A stretch of DNA of 64,000 bases from Lepus europaeus. Lineage: Eukaryota > Chordata > Mammalia > Lagomorpha > Leporidae. A model generated the notes under the pieces. It saw nothing but the letters and a program-made list of their open reading frames with translations. It did not search any database and had not been told where the DNA came from. The stretch is from the NCBI RefSeq assembly GCF_033115175.1, contig NC_084827.1:20268001-20332000 (forward strand), written 5' to 3'. Shown piece after piece: positions 55,248 to 64,000 of this stretch. The position numbers were made by a program, and so were the translations under genes. Positions within the stretch are counted from its first letter, which is position 1. Each line of letters opens with the position of its first letter.

Positions 55248-56200
55248 GACTTCTTGGCTCCTCTCCTAAGCCCCTGGCTCTCTTGCTGGGTGTGCAGGCC
55301 CTGTTCCTTCCCCTGCAAGCCGGAAAAGCCTGGGCACCAGCCACGCTGGCAGCCGCGCGGGCCTGGGTCTGCCCTGTCGCCCTGCCACCCCTTTTTCTTG
55401 ATGTCACCTCCCGTCCCCCAGCTGCGTAACTGGGATGAGCAGCCTTCTCCTTTAGGGACTGGCACAGTTCTAGCCCTAGCAGACAGTTGAGTACTTGCCT
55501 TCTTTATAGCAGTCAGGTGTGGTCACAGAGTGGCACTCACAGCAGAGGGGCTGCATGGACCAATCCCACAGCCATGCTCAATGAGAGGGGGCAGCCACGC
55601 TGCAGGTGAGTCCACCCATGCAACACGTTCATCCAGGCAAAACGGAAAAACAAAACCCAACATCAAAACCCAACAAACAAAACCCAGGGGGTGGATGAGC
55701 TACGGGTGTCAGTGACTGAGGAGGGGGTGGGCCATATGGGACTCCGGGTGTGTGCGCTGCATTTACGCTGTGGAGACCGGAGCTGGGTGCTTTCTGAATG
55801 CCTACTTCCTTATGAACGTCACCTGCAACCCTCTCCACCAAAGGCAAGGAGGAAAACCACGCAGCTCTCCCCTCCTGAACTCAGGCAGGCACAGGGTGCC
55901 AGCACCCCAGCCCTAGCCTGTGAGGTGCACAGTGGGTCCGGGAGGAGGCTGTGGCCCAGAGCCCTCCCTGCTCCTGCCAGATGCATCTCCTGGCTCCAGC
56001 CTGGCACCCCACAGAGCCGTGTGGCCTGCTGGGTCAAGGAGGTAGCTGGAAATGAGGCCCGAGCACGGTCCTCGGCGAGGAAGACAAGATCCCAGCCGAC
56101 CAAGACTCAAGTGCCATCTTCCCCACCTGCTAGGAGCCAAGCTGCCCAGGGGGAGGGTGGCGTATGGGCCCCCAGCCCGCCTCCCCAGGCTGCTGGCCAA
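55248..56200. other. GC-rich unassigned sequence
   Basis: No repeat or gene recognised. Confidence 0.45.
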
Positions 56201-56340
56201 CCCAGTGTAAATATTATTACACTCCCACGCATCTGAAGGACGTTAATTATTAAAACACATGCCACCCAGGGTAGTGCACTGTAATTAGGTTCAAATTAAA
56301 TTAGCATCCTCTTGTAATTAGGACATCAATAACCACTCTT
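56200..56340. promoter_or_regulatory. AT-rich block with TAATTA motifs
   Basis: GTAAATATTATTACAC, GTTAATTATTAAAAC, GTAATTAGG twice and AAATTAAATTAGC in GC-rich flanks. Candidate conserved regulatory element; not a recognised repeat. Confidence 0.4.
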
Positions 56341-58774
56341 GAGGCACCAAACCTCCAGCCCCTCCCTATTGCTTCCCACCATGGGCTAGAGCAGGAAAAG
56401 GGGTCCACTGACTCTCTCTGCAGGACATGGAAATAATCAAACCCATAAATAAAGCAGAGGCAGCCAAGAAGCTGCCTTCTCGCCACTGCTACTTTCCCTA
56501 CTGGTCCCGTCCATGAGCAGGGAGAATGGAGCTGAGGGTTGCAGGGGAGGGGTCTCAGGCACCACTATTTCCCTGGTGGTCACTCCAAGAACCATGCTTG
56601 GCTGCCTCTGCCCTCAGAGACTCGGAGTTTCTGAGATAAGCAATGCTTTTCTGCTACCTGCTAGCCCTGACTCTCTCCTTTTCCTCTGGGAAGCCTTCCC
56701 ATCACCCACACTGGGGCTCCAGCCCCGTCAAGTTCAAAGGCACGGCTATTGCCATGGCTTATTACAGATGGAACAGTACCTGCTGCTTCCTCTGCAGCCA
56801 GCCCTACCCTTCTCAAGAGCCTGAGGTGGCTCTGACACCCACTGGACCCGAGGCTGCGCTCAGTGTTACATGGCTCTTAACCCCTGCCTGGTGCATGCCC
56901 AGTAGGGTGTGTGGTTTTGGGGATCATAGACGCTCAGCTCATCTTGATGTTCAACTGGGAAAGTGGATGAGGAGGCAGAGCCTCGGGTCCTGAGATCAAG
57001 GAGAAAGTTCTGTGCCTCAAGGGGGAAGGAGGAACCAGCAGGGAGCTCCCTTGGCAAGGGTGGTGCTGACTGGACAGCCATGGATGAAAATAGAACACGC
57101 AATGTATGCACTTGCTTGGTGAGCACCTCAGTTCTGCACCCCAGGGGTGCAGCTTGCCTCGCGCTGGGGCCAGCCCTGCTCAGGACAAACCAGAGGAATT
57201 CAACAACGTGGTAGAGAGAAAGGAGCACCAGGGTGGGGTCAGCATGACACAAGCACCAGCGGCAGCCACCGCCTCCCTGCCTGGTGACTGCTCTGACCTT
57301 TGTCTAAAGCAGCCTTGGAAGAGAAAGAGAGTAAGAAGTGGGGAGGCTCGAGCATAATTTCTATTGGAAAGACTGAGGTGGGTTTATCCTTGGGTGCTGA
57401 TGTAACCAAGGCAACTGTTAAGACAGTGAGATGATTTCAGGCCCTTTTACAAAAGAGTGTGCTGGCGTCTTGCCCCTGTGCTGATGGAGCTCACCGGGAA
57501 TGCACAGCCACCTGCCTCGTGGCCTTAGCAAGGAGCACCTTAGAGGCAGAGGAATGGGTGAGATGGGCCTTCTCTTCTCCATGGATAAAAATAAGCGAGA
57601 CCATGGAGACAGTGCACCTGCCTGCTGGGCCAGGACAGCTGTTCCCGGAGGACGGATGATGGAGAAATTCACCGAGTCACCATCCGCGCTCCTGCTGCCT
57701 CCTTAGGTACCATCCCCCCATCCCCCGCCCGGCAGCTGCAGTCATGGGAAATGCAGTTTACCAGACCCTACAAGGTCAGGTGCAAGGGGTGTAGGCACCG
57801 CCCTGACCAACATGGACGGTTGGGACAGGCTGCAAGGGGACAGCGCTGAGTCCTCAGGAGGAAGTGTGGTCAGGTGGTTTGTGGAGCTGAAGCTACAATT
57901 CTCTCCACTGCCTCTCCTTGCTTCTTCTCACTCTTACCTCTCCCCTTAACGAGTGCACCTGGAGTATAAGAAACACACACCTTTTTGTCTACAGACAGGA
58001 GTCCTGGGCGGAAGCCCAGATGAGCCTGCCCAGAACAAGTGTGTGTCTGGGCAGGGCCTCGGGTGTACGGATGAGATGGGAGGCCACACCCACTTCCTCC
58101 CTGCTGAGATCAAAGGGCCTCATGCCACCAGAGAGGCAGGGAGGTACAAGGGGCCCTCAGCAGGTCTCCGTGTGTGCCTGGGAGGGACAGGGCCAGACAC
58201 TGGGACCCAGGAGTGGTGACCTCCTCACCACCCACAGCCCCTCTCCCTGACACTCCTCACATGTGCCAGGCCCCCAGCTTACCACGTGGCCGTGCTGGGG
58301 CCTTTCTCCTCCCCTGCGTGTCAGGAGCTTGGGAAGACTGGTCAGGGCAGATGGCAAGAGCTCATGGAGTGTGCATGGCCCTCCATGCTGGGGACCTGCC
58401 AGCCCTGGGCTCCAGCGGAGGACAGGAGGCCGCCCAACGCCAGCCACAGCAGCAGGGAGGGCAGTCACCTCGTTTCCTTCCTCCCATTCCTGCTGGGCCC
58501 CTGCTGGGACTCGGGCAAGTCCCCACCTGGGAGCTGCGCACACTCCCAGCAGGACAACAGGTCTGGGCGCTGTGTGCTGAGCTGCCGTCCGCCTCCAAGG
58601 CCCTTGAGGGCAGGCTGGGTGCCGTGAGGTGCCAAGGGACACCTGCTGGGCCCAGGAGTTGCCTGGAACTCTGCAGAAGGGCCTGGCTTCCCCCAGCTGC
58701 GGGGGAGTCTGGGAGGGCTGGCCGGGGCCACCGAGCCCCCAGGCGCTGGGCTAGACGGAGAGCAGTCGGGGATG
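56341..58774. other. Unassigned sequence just downstream of SND1
   Basis: 2.4 kb without SINEs or recognised genes between the AT-rich block and the end of SND1. Confidence 0.5.
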
Positions 58775-59276
58775 CACACAGCATGTACTACTTTATTGGG
58801 CCTTGAAAGCTTTAAATACAGAACGGGCTGCTGAGGGAGTGGGTGTGGACACGCCGACATCTGAGAAGGGATATGTATCAGAGAAGTCACAAAATCAGCG
58901 TTGACAGAGCTGAGGAAGAAGGGCGGCTGGGACAGAGGCAGGGACGGGACTGCACACGCCACCAGGACCAAGTCCTGCAGGTCTCTTCCTGATTTGAGGA
59001 CATTTTTTTTTCAAAAAAACCACAAACCCCCAAATAAAAATAGAAAATCAACTGGGAGAGGCTGAGCATGATGGTACCTGTCATTCCAGAGGACGAGGGC
59101 CTGTCCCCAGAGAGCCGGGCCCCTCCCCACCCCCGTCAGTCCTGATGCCACAGTAGAAGAAGCAAAGCTAGACCCAATCTATGCCCCCGCCCCTGGGGTC
59201 TGCAGTTGCAATCCCCTCCCGGCACAGGAAGAGGTACTGGCGCGAGCAGGGCTGGGGGCCGGACGCGACCCCCTCC
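58775..59276 (-). other. SND1: SND1 3' UTR
   Basis: Roughly 500 nt lie between the SND1 stop codon and the expected cleavage site downstream of the AATAAA at 58797-58792. A short A/T-rich run occurs near 59000-59045. The cleavage position is inferred from normal spacing after the signal. Confidence 0.8.
58792..58797 (-). terminator. SND1: SND1 polyadenylation signal AATAAA
   Basis: The minus strand reads GGCCCAATAAAGTAGTACATG, with a TGTGTGC-type downstream element about 15 nt further on. It is the first good signal after the SND1 stop codon. Confidence 0.85.
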
Positions 59277-59342
59277 TCAGCGGCTGTAGCCAAACTCATC
59301 GGCGTCGTCGGCTCGGAAGTCTCCATAGCGCCACAGGTTCAG
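59277..59342 (-). CDS. SND1: SND1 last coding segment and stop
   Basis: Twenty-one codons, LNLWRYGDF to EFGYSR, then TGA at 59279-59277. The acceptor is TCCCGCAG. The same exon continues into the 3' UTR. Confidence 0.97.
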   Translation of the reverse strand: MNLWRYGDFRADDADEFGYSR

Positions 59343-62300
59343 CTGCGGGACAAAACAGAACAGGGCGGCTCCTCAGGGGTGTGGGACAGACTGGGACCCA
59401 GGGGGCTAAGCCCCTCAACTCAGCAGGCTCTGGGGGCTCCCAAGGCAAGAACTCACCCGGGCGCTCTTGGCCGACTCCTGGGCGTTTAGGTATTCTGTGA
59501 TCTGAGGGGTGAGAGAGACAGAGTGGTCGACACAGGGTTTCTCGGCCGGCATCCAGAACCAGACCACCCAGCAGAGCCATGGGCCAGCTCTGCCGCACTC
59601 ACACCCCTGCTCAAAACCTCCAGCAAGGCCCCCTGGTCCCTTGAATCGGAGTCCAAGTACACAGTCCTGCAGGCCTCCATGGGATACTGCTGCCTGCCTC
59701 GCGTCCACCTGGCTACCTAGCCCAGCCCCACTGTGCTTACACATTACCTCCTGAGTGCAGCCCCACCTGGGACCCCATGTGAGTTACCACCACCCCCTCC
59801 TATATACTCCTCAGCCGCTTTACTGTTTGCAAAACCCCCAGGGCTTGGAGCTGGGCGAGAGCTCCCAGTCACAGAACCGGAGGACGCGCTGCTGGGCTGC
59901 TGTGGGGACTGATGACGATGGTGGGAGCCAATGCCCGGGAGACCTGCGTCCCCTTACTTTTACTTTTTCCTTCCCACCGCACCTGCCATCTTCCCCCACT
60001 CCACCCAGTGGATCTATGTTCATACGTATCGTCTGTCTCGTGGCTGGATGTCAGCTCCAGCAGGCAGGGATGCCTGTCGCTTGCTGATGAGCATGTGGTG
60101 ATCCACAACACATGAGGATGAGTAAAGGAATCAACATGTTGGGGTATTTCAGACATCGAGGCAGAAGGACTTTCTAGATGCCAGAGACATTATGGGCAGC
60201 TTCAGACAGGGGACATGAACAGCTCTAATTCTTATGGAAATTTTAACCTGCCCGGAGCCACCTTGGGAAACAGGGGGTCTTCAGCAGGGGACCCAGGGTC
60301 AGCCCTCTCAAGGCGCTGTAGCAATCCCCAGGGAATCATCACTGTGCATCCCTAACCAAGCCACGCAGCCACAAACCACCAACGCGTTCTGCGGGCCTGC
60401 AGTGCAGCTGGGGAGAGAGCACACTCCAGTGGGGCTGGGAAAAGGGAAAGCACTGAGCGAAACCAAGAGATGAAAAGGAGCCTGCCTTCCCCAGGCCCGT
60501 CTCGGAGGAGTGTGGGCAGGCGCTGGGTGCTGCCTCCTCAGCTCCAGCCTTGCAGCAGGCAGTGCGGCAGGGAACCCGAGCTCCCCACCAGCCCCCACCA
60601 GCCCCTCTGCCCGGGATGGTTCAGGGACTCGGCTCAGCTGGGAAGCAGGGCAGGCTGGTGAGAGGCTAGGGAGGGACGCAGATTTGCGTGGTGCAGAGTG
60701 AAAGGGGTTGCCTTGCATCCACAGCCCAGTCTGAACAATCGATAACCGAGCAGCGCAAGGTGTCCCCCGGGCTTTGGCTCCCGCGGTTGTGATCAATCCC
60801 GCACAGCAGCATGGCAGCGGGTTCTCTTGTTCCATGAGACCGGAGACTCGGGCTTCCCGGGGCTGAAACCTGGAGCGGGCAGCACTTGGCCAGCCCCAAG
60901 CCCTGGGGGCTTTCCAAACAGCCGGGGCGGGGGGCGGGGTATGTGTCGTGGTACGGTGCTTTCTGGCCCTCAGGTGGCACTGGACTTGGGAGTTGCGCGT
61001 TGGAATGGAAGTGAGAGTGGGAGAGGCAGGAAGACGGGGCTGACCCTCTCCATCCCAGGCCTGGCAGAGCTCTTTAGCCTGTCACACGGGGGCACGGGCA
61101 CAGGGAAACTTTCCGCTCTAGTTTGCAGCTGCACACTCAGCCAAACCCACAGCCAATTAATTTGGGATGTAATTAGCTTTGTTTTTTTTTTTTAAACCCC
61201 AACAAACCCAAATCCATTATCTTTCCCCAGCAGGAGCAGCAGGGTGGTGGGGTCCCCGCTCCCTCGTGGGCTCAAGGTGCGGTCCCCAGTCCCTTGGCTG
61301 GCGATGGCGGGGGGCTTCCGCGGCATGGCACGTACCACTTTCTGGAACTGCTTCTCCTTGCGCACTTCCACCATGACCAGCCCCTCCTTCACCAGGCCCA
61401 GGCCCACGTCGCCCTTGGAGTCGGCGAATTGCAGGGTGACGTGGGGGCAGCCAGCACTCAGGTGCTCCACGTTGAGCAGGCACTGAGTGTTCTGGATGTC
61501 CCGAACCACGCTGTCCACGGCGTCTGTGCGCGCGTCCTCCTGGCAGAGGGATACGCCCCGGTCAGTGGGAGGGACCAGACAAGCCAAACAATAGCTACCT
61601 GGGCCCGGGGTCTGGTCCATGGACCTCCCAGAAAGTCAGCCCAATGGGGCCTGCAACTCTCCCTGCTGGGACCCTCTTGAGGGGAAGCTGGGCCTTGCAT
61701 ATGAAAGACTAAGTTCCTACGCATAGGAACCCATCCTTTCTTACTCTTGCTCCCCCACCCCAACTGCTCAGGCTCTGCAGTGGAAAGTGGCCTCCTCCCC
61801 ACCCCCAAAAACACACCTACACTTGCTGTCTGGACCCTTCTCATCTCCTGCTCTCCCCAGGACCTGGTGCCAGAAGTGACCCTGTCGCATCTCAGTTTCT
61901 TCCTGTTAACTGTGCTCATGGCTGCCCATCCCCCTAGATTCCAGCCCTCTGTGTGGTACTCATCCCCGTCATCTTCTGGGGGCTCCCTCGAGCAAGTTTG
62001 TGACAAAGGTGGGGGTGGGGGTGAAAGCAGCCAACAGTGCTGAGTCCCCCTCTTCCCCTCGCTGCCACCTCCCTGCATCTGGGGGCAGTGCCAGCCCAGC
62101 CACTCGCACTGCTCTCACTCTGAGCCCCAGTCACCTCCTCCAAGCTAAAGCCAGGGGCATCCCCGCCAGCCTGAGCCTGCCTGAGCTCCCTGTGGAGCTG
62201 GACACCGTGGAAGGGCTCTCCTGTGCTGGTGACTGAGAGACGCGGATGGCCCGGAGCCGCACATCCTGCCTCGCGGCTTCCTGGCCTGTGGCTGTGGGAA

Positions 62301-64000
62301 CGCCAGCACGTCCCGAGGCGCTCGGCCCCACGGCACCCCACAGGGGCACACGCCACACAGTCCTGTACGCTCCACGGCTTTAACCCCTCAAGCCCGTGAC
62401 TCCAGGTCTTACCTTGCTTCCAAACTAAAGCGGCTTGGAGGGAGGCCTCAGAGCCCGAATCTACGCCTTCCTATCCCTTCGGCCAGAAGTGACGCAGCCA
62501 CACACAGGGAAGCCAGTGCACCTGAGACCCCCCAACGCCATCCTGCCTCCTGTGATGCTGCCACCTGCCCTGGGTCCTGCTGCTTTCTCCCCACCCCCAC
62601 CCCAGTGGCCCTGGTGTCTGTCTCTCGCCTGGACTGCTGCGATCATGCGCAGCCATTGCTTCCAGGCCTCCCCACCCCGCTGCCCAGCCCTACAAGGCCA
62701 CTGCGTCAAACTTTCAGAAACTGACACGGCAGGGTCACACTTCTGATGAAAATCCTGCCAGCACCCTGTGGGTACTGTAATACCTGGGCCCTAACCTCCA
62801 GGAGAAGCCACCTGGAGCCAGTGGCGGCTCTGAAGTTACCCTGTCTGCAGCCTCCCTCAATGGCCACGGTCAAGGTTCCTGTCTCCCCTCGCCGAGACCA
62901 TTACCAGCAGAACCCTCGGCACTGCCGCCACCGCCAACCCCGCGAGGGCCGCAGCAGGGCTCCGCATCTCTACTCACATCTTGGGGCACCTGGATGAAGG
63001 CAAAGGCGTACTCTGTGGCTTGAGCTGGCAGCGCGCGGGTGCTGAAGGCCGGCGGCAGGGTCCCCAGACGGGAGGGTGGCAGGATCTCTCTCTGCAGAGG
63101 AAGATGGGGTCAGCTGCACCACGGCCCTGGCGAGTCTTGACGCGGGGCCTCCCTCGCTTGCCCTGTGCAGGCTTGGGCTCAGCCTCCCCCGGTGGGCCAG
63201 GCTTCGGGGAGAACTGACGCCATTAACGGAGTCTCGGTGGCTTCAAGGGCTGCTCCCATGTCCTTTCCTTACACTTCCTTCTGTGACACAGGTTCCTGGC
63301 CCAGGGGGGTGGGGTCACCTCCGCCTGGCAGGGCCTCTGCCTATGGGTGTCCCCAGGTGACGCTTTGGGAGCATGGCCAGCTCGGGCAGATCCCCGGCCC
63401 CAGTCTTTGAGGAGGGGACAGAATGAAAGCAGAAAGCCTCGGCTACACCTAAGGGCAGCTGTGGCCCCAAAGGACAACCCCTCTCCCACAGGGATTTCTC
63501 AGGGACTGTCAACAGGTGCCCAGGTCCAGCCTGCGAGATTCTTCTCCCAAGGGGACTGATCGCTCTGTTACCCTGACTGTTCCCTGCCAGCAAGCCTGGC
63601 GTAGCAGGAGCATCAGTCCTAGGGTGTAAGGGTTAACAGAAGCCCTGGGCCCATTCAGAGATGCTGGGCAGAAGAGGAGCTGTGGATGTGGCTGGGCCCT
63701 CCTCCTTGGGGTCTAGGGAACTGTCAGGGCCCACAGGCTTCTGGCCACAAGCAGCTGCTCTGCCCTGTCACCCAGGGGTGCTGGTCTGTCATGCAGCACA
63801 GGTGCCCAGAGGCTCATGGTTGTGTCAAAAGCCCACAGGGACCTTCGAGAGGTCATGTGGACTTGACCTAGGGACTACTGCGCCTGCTGGCCCTGTGGTG
63901 CCCACTCCTCCACACCCCGGGTCCCAACACTCACGTTGCCGTAGTCAATGTAGAAGACGTGGACTTTGGTAGGAGACTCGACTTTCTCCACTCGGGCGCG
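59277..64000 (-). CDS. SND1: SND1 (Tudor-SN, p100), C-terminal part, five coding segments
   Basis: SND1 is a multi-domain RNA-binding protein with staphylococcal-nuclease-like domains and a Tudor domain. It acts as a transcription co-activator and in splicing, RISC-associated and stress-granule RNA metabolism. The window holds coding segments 63935-64000, 62978-63091, 61336-61539, 59457-59501 and 59277-59342, all read on the minus strand, with GT donors and AG acceptors and codon-phase 0 at every junction. Together they give 164 residues. Counting back from 910, the first residue is 747, which puts the Tudor tyrosines of HVFYIDYGN at 763 and 766 and the Asn at 768. Those are the known methyl-arginine cage positions. 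The remainder is the C-terminal SN-like lobe, ending [11 protein letters not shown]. Earlier exons lie beyond the right edge. No stop or frameshift is seen, so this is an intact gene and not a processed copy. Confidence 0.97.
59343..59456 (-). other. SND1 last intron
   Basis: A short intron of 114 bases between the two final coding segments. It has GT-AG ends and no repeat is seen. Confidence 0.9.
59457..59501 (-). CDS. SND1: SND1 penultimate exon
   Basis: A 45-base exon encoding [15 protein letters not shown], flanked by CCCCTCAG and GTGAGT. It is short, but fully in frame with its neighbours. Confidence 0.96.
59502..61335 (-). other. SND1 intron with old L2 sequence
   Basis: A 1.83-kb GT-AG intron. 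It holds an L2-like stretch (59595-60135). A TAATTA-bearing AT-rich patch (61150-61185) and a run of T near 61180-61192 lie close to the donor. No exon-like sequence was found in it. Confidence 0.85.
59595..60135 (+). repeat. L2 fragment in an SND1 intron
   Basis: CCTGCTCAAAACCTCCAGC and GATGTCAGCTCCAGCAGGCAGG are L2 3'-end phrases. Confidence 0.65.
61336..61539 (-). CDS. SND1: SND1 exon, C-terminal SN-like domain
   Basis: The exon has 68 codons, beginning [14 protein letters not shown] and ending KEKQFQKV. The acceptor is CTGCCAG and the donor GTACGT. It carries most of the C-terminal SN-like beta/alpha segment ([25 protein letters not shown]). Confidence 0.97.
61540..62977 (-). other. SND1 intron
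   Basis: A 1.44-kb GT-AG intron. An L2-like fragment lies at about 62625-62805; the rest shows no feature I can name. Confidence 0.85.
62625..62805 (+). repeat. L2-like fragment in an SND1 intron
   Basis: CTGGACTGCTGCGATCATGC and following text fit L2, diverged. Confidence 0.45.
62978..63091 (-). CDS. SND1: SND1 exon joining Tudor and C-terminal SN lobe
   Basis: The exon has 38 codons, from [10 protein letters not shown] to FIQVPQD. It is preceded by a pyrimidine tract and CTGCAG and followed by GTGAGTAG. The exon length is a multiple of three and the phase is 0 on both sides. Confidence 0.97.
63092..63934 (-). other. SND1 intron
   Basis: An 843-base GT-AG intron; nothing else recognised. 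Confidence 0.85.
63935..64000 (-). CDS. SND1: SND1 Tudor-domain exon (cut by window edge)
   Basis: The visible 22 codons start [10 protein letters not shown] and end IDYGN, followed by a GTGAGT donor at 63934. The segment contains the aromatic-cage residues of the Tudor fold (two Tyr and the closing Asn). The upstream boundary of the exon is outside the window. Confidence 0.97.

Noticed and set aside
1-58774. MIR129-1 hairpin or LEP exons
   Set aside because: I looked for the mature miR-129 sequence on both strands and for leptin coding text and did not find them; they may lie beyond the left edge.
61150-61185. TAATTA patch in an SND1 intron as an enhancer
   Set aside because: Only about 35 bp, next to a T-run; too little to separate from chance.

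Overview
This window looks like nuclear DNA from a lagomorph, most likely a rabbit or hare. It carries dozens of copies of the lagomorph tRNA-derived C-SINE (head about GGGGCCGGCGCCGTGGC, box-B-like GGTTCTAGTCCC, then a TC-rich stretch and an AAATAAATAAA tail). It also has multi-exon coding with GT-AG introns, mammal-wide ancient repeats (L1M, L2, MIR, MER5/Tigger, MaLR) and CpG islands.

The only protein-coding gene I can support is the 3' end of SND1 (Tudor-SN/p100) on the minus strand at the right edge. Five coding segments run from 64000 down to the TGA at 59279-59277, followed by a 3' UTR and an AATAAA near 58.79 kb. The segments encode 164 residues; counted back from a 910-residue protein, the window starts at residue 747, inside the Tudor domain.

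Everything left of about 58.77 kb is sequence downstream of SND1. From the known mammalian gene order (SND1 then LEP) this is probably the SND1-LEP intergenic interval, but LEP and MIR129-1 were not seen.

Layout. 0-9.6 kb: old L1 pieces with several C-SINEs, two of them nested. 9.6-15.05 kb: a degenerate class I (gamma-like) endogenous retrovirus with two LTRs, a tRNA-Phe-like primer site, broken gag, protease and integrase-tail remnants (most of pol missing) and broken env, sitting in an antisense L1. 15-19.3 kb: more old antisense L1, a young C-SINE and a split Tigger-type transposon. 19.7-21.2 kb: GC/CpG-rich island without a recognisable gene. 21.2-29.3 kb: L1 3' ends, SINEs and a solo LTR. 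29.56-30.2 kb: second CpG island. 30.2-45.5 kb: mixed unique sequence and SINE/MIR/L2/MaLR pieces. 45.6-47.6 kb: an AT-rich block that looks like a regulatory element, followed by a third CpG island. 48-54.2 kb: nested SINEs, including a SINE split by a solo LTR with a 4-bp target duplication. 54.2-64 kb: no SINE, and SND1.

Most long open frames here lie in GC-rich DNA or run through repeats and are not genes. No new protein system was found. The most interesting material is the retroviral element, the two solo LTRs, three gene-less CpG islands, several AT-rich islands with homeodomain/MEF2-type motifs, CTCF-like motifs, and one exon-like segment. All identifications were made by eye and repeat boundaries are approximate.
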